10,052 nucleotides of DNA from the NCBI GenBank assembly GCA_002307035.1, contig DBTL01000112.1, forward strand, positions 1-10,052, read 5' to 3'. Both the position numbers and the translations under genes were made by a program. Under the pieces are notes generated by a model. The model did not search any database. It was not told where the DNA came from and saw nothing but the letters and a program-made list of their open reading frames with translations. Source of the stretch: Bacteroides sp. UBA1317 (GTDB lineage Bacteria; Bacteroidota; Bacteroidia; Bacteroidales; Bacteroidaceae). The first letter of the stretch is position 1, and every line of letters begins with the position of its first letter. This document shows, piece by piece, positions 5,618 to 10,052 of the stretch.

Positions 5618-7024
5618 TTCTATCGCCCTCTTTCGCAATGGACGCTTCAGCCAGCTTTTCAGAAAAATCCGGGAACAAGATCGTTGATCCAACAAAAAGA
5701 TCTCCTTCATGTGCAGTGCCGTTTCGGTATCGTATATGAAGGCATTAACCTCAAAGTTGTGTTCAAAACTGCGGAAATCCAGATTTGTAGACCCTACAGT
5801 AGAAAACATGTCGTCGGACACCATCAATTTTGAATGCAAGAAACCTTTCTTATAAAAATAAACTTTCACACCTGCTCTCAATACATCTGCCAAATAAGAA
5901 TAAGAAGCTGAATGAGTAATTCTGTTATCTGCACGTTTAGGCAACATCAGACGAACATCCACTCCTGCCAAGGCAGCCGTTTGCATAGCAGCCAATATGG
6001 ATTCAGTTGGCAAAAAGTAAGGCGTCTGCATATAAAAATACTTCTTTGCACCCGAAATTGCGATTGTTAATCCTTGCATTATTTCTTTCCAAGGACCAAT
6101 TGGATCACTCGTTACAATCTGAGCCAAAGCCTTTCCACAAGGTTCTATTCGAGGGAAATAGTGGGAAGAGCTAACAATGGTACGATCTACAAAATACCAA
6201 TCCACAAGGAAAGCTGTTTGCAATCCGTGCACAGCCTTGCCCTCTATCAATATGTGTGTATCTCGCCATACGCCCCACTTAACTCCACGTATATACCTCT
6301 CTGCTAGATTCATTCCGCCAACAAATCCTACCCTACCATCTATCACTACTATCTTACGATGATTACGATAATTCACTTTACTCGTAAACAGAGGAAAACG
6401 TACCTTCAAGAATGCCCGTACCTCTATGCCTTCATCCTTCATTTCCTCAAAAAAGCGATTTGGCACATGCCAACAGCCCACATCATCGTATATTACCCTT
6501 ATCTCCACACCACTACGAGCTTTATCAATCAACACATCACGCACCAGGCGACCCACTGCATCATCCTCAATAATGTAGTATTCCATATGTATGTGATGCT
6601 TCGCCTTGTTCAACTCGCAAAGCAAAGCTTGTAACTTGGCATAGCCGTCGGTATATGCCAGTACTCTGTTGCCTTCAAAAGGAAGAGCCTGGTTCGTCTC
6701 TTTAAATAGTTGAATCAAGCGAGCATATTCATCAGGAAATTCACACTTTTCTTGAGCCAGATACTCAGCCATTGGTTTTTTCATCAAACGATTATAGATC
6801 TTTTTTCCGATAATTCGTTCACGGCGCGTGCTCCTACCAAAAAAGAAATAAAACACCAACCCCACCAGCGGCAAGAACGTCAGAATCAAGACCCAGGCAA
6901 TAGTCTTCACCGGATTACGATTATCAAGTACCACTACAACAATTGTTCCGATGATTGCTCCGAAATACATCAGGTCAAATACGACTTTTGCTGTCTGGCT
7001 CAGAAAAGAAGTCCAATCAATCAT
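5585..7024 (-). CDS. cls: Cardiolipin synthase (phospholipase D superfamily)
   Basis: This inner-membrane enzyme makes cardiolipin by transferring a phosphatidyl group, in the bacterial Cls A-type reaction, between two phosphatidylglycerol molecules. From the ATG at 7024 it is 479 residues, normal for the family. It begins with two membrane spans (about 15-33 and 40-63; the PLDc_N region). Two HKD catalytic motifs follow: HRKIVVIDG (His222, Lys224, Asp229) and HSKLMVSDD (His397, Lys399, Asp404), each followed by the usual Gly/Ser-Asn segment (GGMN and GSTN). Both active-site halves are intact. The frame stays open up to a TTG at 7087, but the matched promoter at 7058-7089 lies between, so the ATG is the likely start. 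The gene appears monocistronic, sitting after the terminator of the outer-membrane protein gene, and its 3' end overlaps rsmD by 33 nt. The exact phosphatidyl donor cannot be read from the sequence. Confidence 0.94.
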   Translation of the reverse strand: MIDWTSFLSQTAKVVFDLMYFGAIIGTIVVVVLDNRNPVKTIAWVLILTFLPLVGLVFYFFFGRSTRRERIIGKKIYNRLMKKPMAEYLAQEKCEFPDEYARLIQLFKETNQALPFEGNRVLAYTDGYAKLQALLCELNKAKHHIHMEYYIIEDDAVGRLVRDVLIDKARSGVEIRVIYDDVGCWHVPNRFFEEMKDEGIEVRAFLKVRFPLFTSKVNYRNHRKIVVIDGRVGFVGGMNLAERYIRGVKWGVWRDTHILIEGKAVHGLQTAFLVDWYFVDRTIVSSSHYFPRIEPCGKALAQIVTSDPIGPWKEIMQGLTIAISGAKKYFYMQTPYFLPTESILAAMQTAALAGVDVRLMLPKRADNRITHSASYSYLADVLRAGVKVYFYKKGFLHSKLMVSDDMFSTVGSTNLDFRSFEHNFEVNAFIYDTETALHMKEIFLLDQRSCSRIFLKSWLKRPLRKRAIESVIRLLSPLL

Positions 7025-7057
7025 TTGCAAATATTCAGATTTAAATAGATAGAATAA

Positions 7058-7089
7058 CAAATGTACAAAGAATATCGGACAAGACAAAG
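7058..7089 (-). promoter_or_regulatory. Bacteroides sigma-ABfr-type promoter of the cardiolipin synthase gene
   Basis: On the minus strand the -33 element CTTTG (7089-7085) is separated by exactly 19 nt from the -7 element TACATTTG (7065-7058), an excellent match to TTTG-N19-TAnnTTTG. Transcription would begin near 7050-7053, giving a leader of about 27 nt before the ATG at 7024. This is the best promoter in the window and excludes the upstream TTG as start. Confidence 0.75.
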
Positions 7090-7118
7090 CAAAGAAGCAA
7101 AATGCAATATCTATAGAG

Positions 7119-7156
7119 AAAAAATCCCGGACAAAGTATTACTAAGGCCGGGATTT
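7119..7156 (-). terminator. Intrinsic terminator of the outer-membrane beta-barrel gene
   Basis: A perfect 9-bp stem, AAATCCCGG (7122-7130) with CCGGGATTT (7148-7156), surrounds a 17-nt loop. Read on the minus strand, the GC-rich stem ends in a run of six T (7124-7119). It lies about 58 nt beyond the TAA at 7214-7216 and just upstream of the cardiolipin synthase promoter, so it separates the two transcription units. Confidence 0.8.
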
Positions 7157-7213
7157 AACAAAGTACATTTTGCGATGCACGTTTGCACTATCTGAATTAA
7201 CTGGTTTGTTATT

Positions 7214-10052
7214 TTAGAGTGGACGATCGCCTCCGAAACCTCCTCCGCCGCCTCTGCCTCTAGGAGGTCCATCAGGACCGCCAGGGCGATCCATTCCTCT
7301 TTCTCCTTTTCCTCTATTTCCTCCAAAAGCATTTAAACGATAAATAAAGTGAAACATGAAATAACTATTTATAGCATTATACTCTGTATCCTGTCTCATA
7401 CTTGCAGAGATGGTTCGCGACAAGTTACTCTGCTCTTTCAATATATCATATACTTGGAAACTAATAGTAGCCTGTTTCTTCTTAAGAAAATTTTTGGCCA
7501 CCTGAGCATTCCAAATAAGTTCGTTACGATCAAGGCCTGAACTATAACCATTCCTCATGCTATAGGAGGCATCCGTAGCGAGAGTCACACTCCAAGGTAG
7601 AGTAACGTTAGTACTAGCTCCAAAAGAATAGTCAAATGTTTCCTTATTAGCTTGTGATTGCAGAGAGTTTTTTGAAACATTGTATTGTATTCCACTATTC
7701 AAGCCAAATTCAAACCAATCATTACGAAATGTTCCATTCAGTCTCTCCGAAAGGCTGAGGCTACGAGTAGTATTCTTCACAGCATCCGCATTAGTTAAGC
7801 TCGTATAGCTTACCATATTATTATACGATCCATCTGAAAAAGTAGAAATAGTAAACTTCTTATTCTTCAATGGAGTGTTGAATACAAATCCTCCATTTGT
7901 AGACCAATTTCCGTTTATATTCTCTGGCTTAGTGGTTTTACCTCCCGTTTCTTCATTATAGGTAACCATATCGCTTACACTATTCGTCGTATTCGTAAAG
8001 CTAAGACGAAGCATAATTCCCTGTTGTTTTTCGGGCAGAAAAGTATTATAGGAAAGCATAAAATTATTACTATACGAAGGCTTCAAAGAAGGATTTCCCT
8101 CTGTTATATTCAACGGATCAGACACATCAGTTATAGGCAACAAATCAGTCATACTAGGCTGAGAAGTTTTCCCTCGATAGTTAATACGTAGCTGACTTTG
8201 TTTATTAAAGCGATATCGGTAATCGAATGTCGGGGAAAAGTTAACCACATTGCGCGTTATAGTTGTATCTATAGTCGCGAAATAACTTGTCGTAGACTGT
8301 TGAGGTTGTACACTAAAGCCAATGTTATATTGATATTTTTCACGAACAGTCTTTAACGAAAGATTAAAATCATGTGTATTGTATTTATTTTCATAATATT
8401 TACTTAAAGAATCTATCGGATTATTTAAATAATTCTCTTTATCCGTATAGTCATAAGTCTTCTTGTCCGTTTCTTGATATTTATACTGATAACTATAGCT
8501 AAACTGTAGAAAACGATTAGTAAAAATAGGTTCACTATAAGTCGTTTGAATCTTATAATTATAGCTATTATTTTTATTACTAATAAATTGATTTGTGTAC
8601 ACCGAATCAGTTTCAGAACGATAATAACGAATTTTAGAATCAGAAGATTGATCGGAATCATCATCGCTATAGCCATAGGTCAACCTCAGGGTAATGTTAC
8701 GCCCCTTCTTATTTAACCTCCTATTTATCTGTAAATTTCCATCTGTAGACAATCCTTTTGTTTTTGTCCCATTCTCTTTAATGCTTGAATTGACTAAAAT
8801 CGTATCGGATGGAATATCTTCAAAATCAAACGTATTTAAGTCATAAGCAGATAAGACATCCGAATCGGACACAAGTGAACGAGTATTCGAATTATTGTTA
8901 GTGGAAGAATATGATAGAGAAGGTCTAAAAATGATATTTGTCAAGCTATCCGGCTTCCACTCCATACGAAAATCAGCGCTTAGAGATTCAGACTTATTCA
9001 TCTGGCTACTTAATTCTTTAGAAAAAGAAGAAGCATTCTGCAAGAAAGATTCAGATAAACTACTTGTTTTAATATCCTTATCAGTATGGCTGTAATCCAC
9101 ATTACCCCCAAGTTCCAATTTGTTTGTATCATGAGCAAAATTTATTCCGGTTGTTTTCATGGCATTGATTCCACTGTTTGAGGAGCCACCTTTTCGAAAA
9201 CCTCCACCACCTGGAAACCCTTGGTCATTTATATTATTTGCATTGGCCACCAGACTTAATTGATCTCCATCAGAAAAGCGATTCAACATCATTTTGCCCA
9301 AATATCGTTCCTGATCTCCAGTACCAAGATCCAAGTTCCCAAACCAGCCTTGATTCATGCCTTTCTTCACCGTAAGATCAATTACCGTTTCTTCTTCTCC
9401 GTCATCAATACCTGTGATACGAGCTAAATCGGATTTCTTATCATAAGATTTCACTTTGTCAATCATCTCCACAGGCAGATTCTTCATTGCGACTTTGGTA
9501 TCCTGAGAGAAAAACTCTTTACCATTAAGCATGATTTTTTTTATCGTTTTTCCATTAATTGTAATCGTTCCATCATCCGCCACTTCCGCACCCGGCAATT
9601 TTTTCACCAATTCTTCGAGCATAGCTCCTTGCGGAACACGGTAAGCAGAAGAATTAAACACCAAAGTATCTTCAGATACCGTTACTTGAGGAGCTTCGGC
9701 TGTTACAACAGCCTCTTTTAGTTGAATAGCATCTGTATTCAAAGCAACAATACCCACATTTTTTGTCAGATTAGATGCTGAAAGTTGCAAAGGAATATTC
9801 TTTGTCCGTAACCCAATGTAAGAGACCACCAAGACATACTTTCCAGGTTTTACTTTTGGCAAGGCAAAGCGCCCCTTAGTCTGCGTTACCCCACCCGTGA
9901 CATATGCACTATCGGGTAAAGACAATAAGCGAATGGTAGCTTGTTCCACCGGGTCTTTTGTATCTGTTTCGATTACTCTTCCCGATACTGTAATGTTTTT
10001 GTTTTGTGCGAAAGCGGACATGGCACCTACCAGTAGTAGTACCATCCCAACG
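7214..10052 (-). CDS. TonB-dependent-receptor-like outer-membrane beta-barrel protein (start outside window)
   Basis: A large outer-membrane protein; its substrate cannot be inferred. The frame is open to the right edge: codons GGG and GTT precede the ATG at 10043-10045. The visible hydrophobic run VGMVLLLVGAMSAFA|Q lacks a basic N-terminus, so the true start probably lies a few codons beyond 10052. Counting from that ATG (943 aa), order is: end of a Sec signal peptide (to about 13), a CarboxypepD-regulatory-like beta-sandwich (about 18-100), a plug-like domain (about 126-227; LVKKLPGAEV, LNGKEFFSQD), a glycine patch GFPGGGGF (276-283), and a long barrel rich in Tyr, Ser, Thr and Asn ending in YFMFHFIYRL (895-904). 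This resembles the Bacteroidetes OMP_b-brl_3 group. A Gly/Pro/Arg-rich tail (908-943) follows the last strand. No SusD-like lipoprotein gene lies immediately downstream, so it is not evidently part of a polysaccharide-utilisation locus. The promoter is off the edge. Confidence 0.9.
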   Translation of the reverse strand, partial: VGMVLLLVGAMSAFAQNKNITVSGRVIETDTKDPVEQATIRLLSLPDSAYVTGGVTQTKGRFALPKVKPGKYVLVVSYIGLRTKNIPLQLSASNLTKNVGIVALNTDAIQLKEAVVTAEAPQVTVSEDTLVFNSSAYRVPQGAMLEELVKKLPGAEVADDGTITINGKTIKKIMLNGKEFFSQDTKVAMKNLPVEMIDKVKSYDKKSDLARITGIDDGEEETVIDLTVKKGMNQGWFGNLDLGTGDQERYLGKMMLNRFSDGDQLSLVANANNINDQGFPGGGGFRKGGSSNSGINAMKTTGINFAHDTNKLELGGNVDYSHTDKDIKTSSLSESFLQNASSFSKELSSQMNKSESLSADFRMEWKPDSLTNIIFRPSLSYSSTNNNSNTRSLVSDSDVLSAYDLNTFDFEDIPSDTILVNSSIKENGTKTKGLSTDGNLQINRRLNKKGRNITLRLTYGYSDDDSDQSSDSKIRYYRSETDSVYTNQFISNKNNSYNYKIQTTYSEPIFTNRFLQFSYSYQYKYQETDKKTYDYTDKENYLNNPIDSLSKYYENKYNTHDFNLSLKTVREKYQYNIGFSVQPQQSTTSYFATIDTTITRNVVNFSPTFDYRYRFNKQSQLRINYRGKTSQPSMTDLLPITDVSDPLNITEGNPSLKPSYSNNFMLSYNTFLPEKQQGIMLRLSFTNTTNSVSDMVTYNEETGGKTTKPENINGNWSTNGGFVFNTPLKNKKFTISTFSDGSYNNMVSYTSLTNADAVKNTTRSLSLSERLNGTFRNDWFEFGLNSGIQYNVSKNSLQSQANKETFDYSFGASTNVTLPWSVTLATDASYSMRNGYSSGLDRNELIWNAQVAKNFLKKKQATISFQVYDILKEQSNLSRTISASMRQDTEYNAINSYFMFHFIYRLNAFGGNRGKGERGMDRPGGPDGPPRGRGGGGGFGGDRPL

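Noticed and set aside
7025..7087. 21-residue N-terminal extension of cardiolipin synthase from a TTG
   Set aside because: The promoter elements at 7058-7089 lie in or over this stretch, and the ATG at 7024 gives the usual family length.
7111..7332. Minus-strand Glu-rich frame of 73 codons at the end of the beta-barrel gene
   Set aside because: It is an alternate frame of the glycine-rich tail codons and runs through the terminator hairpin; its acidic composition follows from reading GGA/GGT-type codons out of frame.
7214..10052. SusC of a polysaccharide-utilisation locus
   Set aside because: No SusD-like lipoprotein gene follows; the next gene downstream is cardiolipin synthase behind a terminator, and the protein better resembles the shorter OMP_b-brl_3 group.

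Overview
The window looks like a chromosomal segment of a Bacteroides-type member of the Bacteroidales. Three things point there: the protein families (a DUF3822 protein next to rsmD, and an outer-membrane beta-barrel protein with a CarboxypepD-regulatory-like N-terminus), an A/T-rich base composition with little Shine-Dalgarno sequence, and sites matching the Bacteroides sigma-ABfr promoter (TTTG, about 19-21 nt, TAnnTTTG). The species cannot be settled from the sequence alone. I see no insertion sequence, prophage, tRNA, rRNA or CRISPR array; most genes are core housekeeping or envelope genes.

Layout. 1-1662 (+): the C-terminal 553 codons of alanyl-tRNA synthetase (alaS), whose 5' part lies off the left edge. 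1663-2049: a 387-nt intergenic stretch with a possible promoter, a strong terminator hairpin and further inverted repeats, but no convincing gene. 2050-3471 (-): a compact superfamily 1B RecD/Dda-like helicase, convergent with alaS. 3567-5617 (+): a three-gene cluster of a single-span membrane protein, a DUF3822 protein and the 16S rRNA methyltransferase RsmD. The gaps are 15 nt and then a 13-nt overlap. 5585-7024 (-): cardiolipin synthase, whose 3' end overlaps that of rsmD by 33 nt. It has its own well-matched promoter, which also decides its start codon. 7214-10052 (-): a TonB-dependent-receptor-like outer-membrane protein running off the right edge, followed by a clear terminator.

How the genes relate. 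AlaS and RsmD serve translation, the helicase DNA metabolism, and cardiolipin synthase and the beta-barrel protein the envelope; they do not form one pathway. The least understood part is the pair upstream of rsmD. The membrane protein has a pseudopilin- or PilN-like layout. The DUF3822 protein has a two-lobed pattern reminiscent of PilM/GspL actin-like proteins, but with degenerate nucleotide-binding signatures. A terminator-like hairpin lies inside the start of the DUF3822 gene and could separate expression of the first gene from the other two. This is the best candidate for something undescribed, and it remains a hypothesis.
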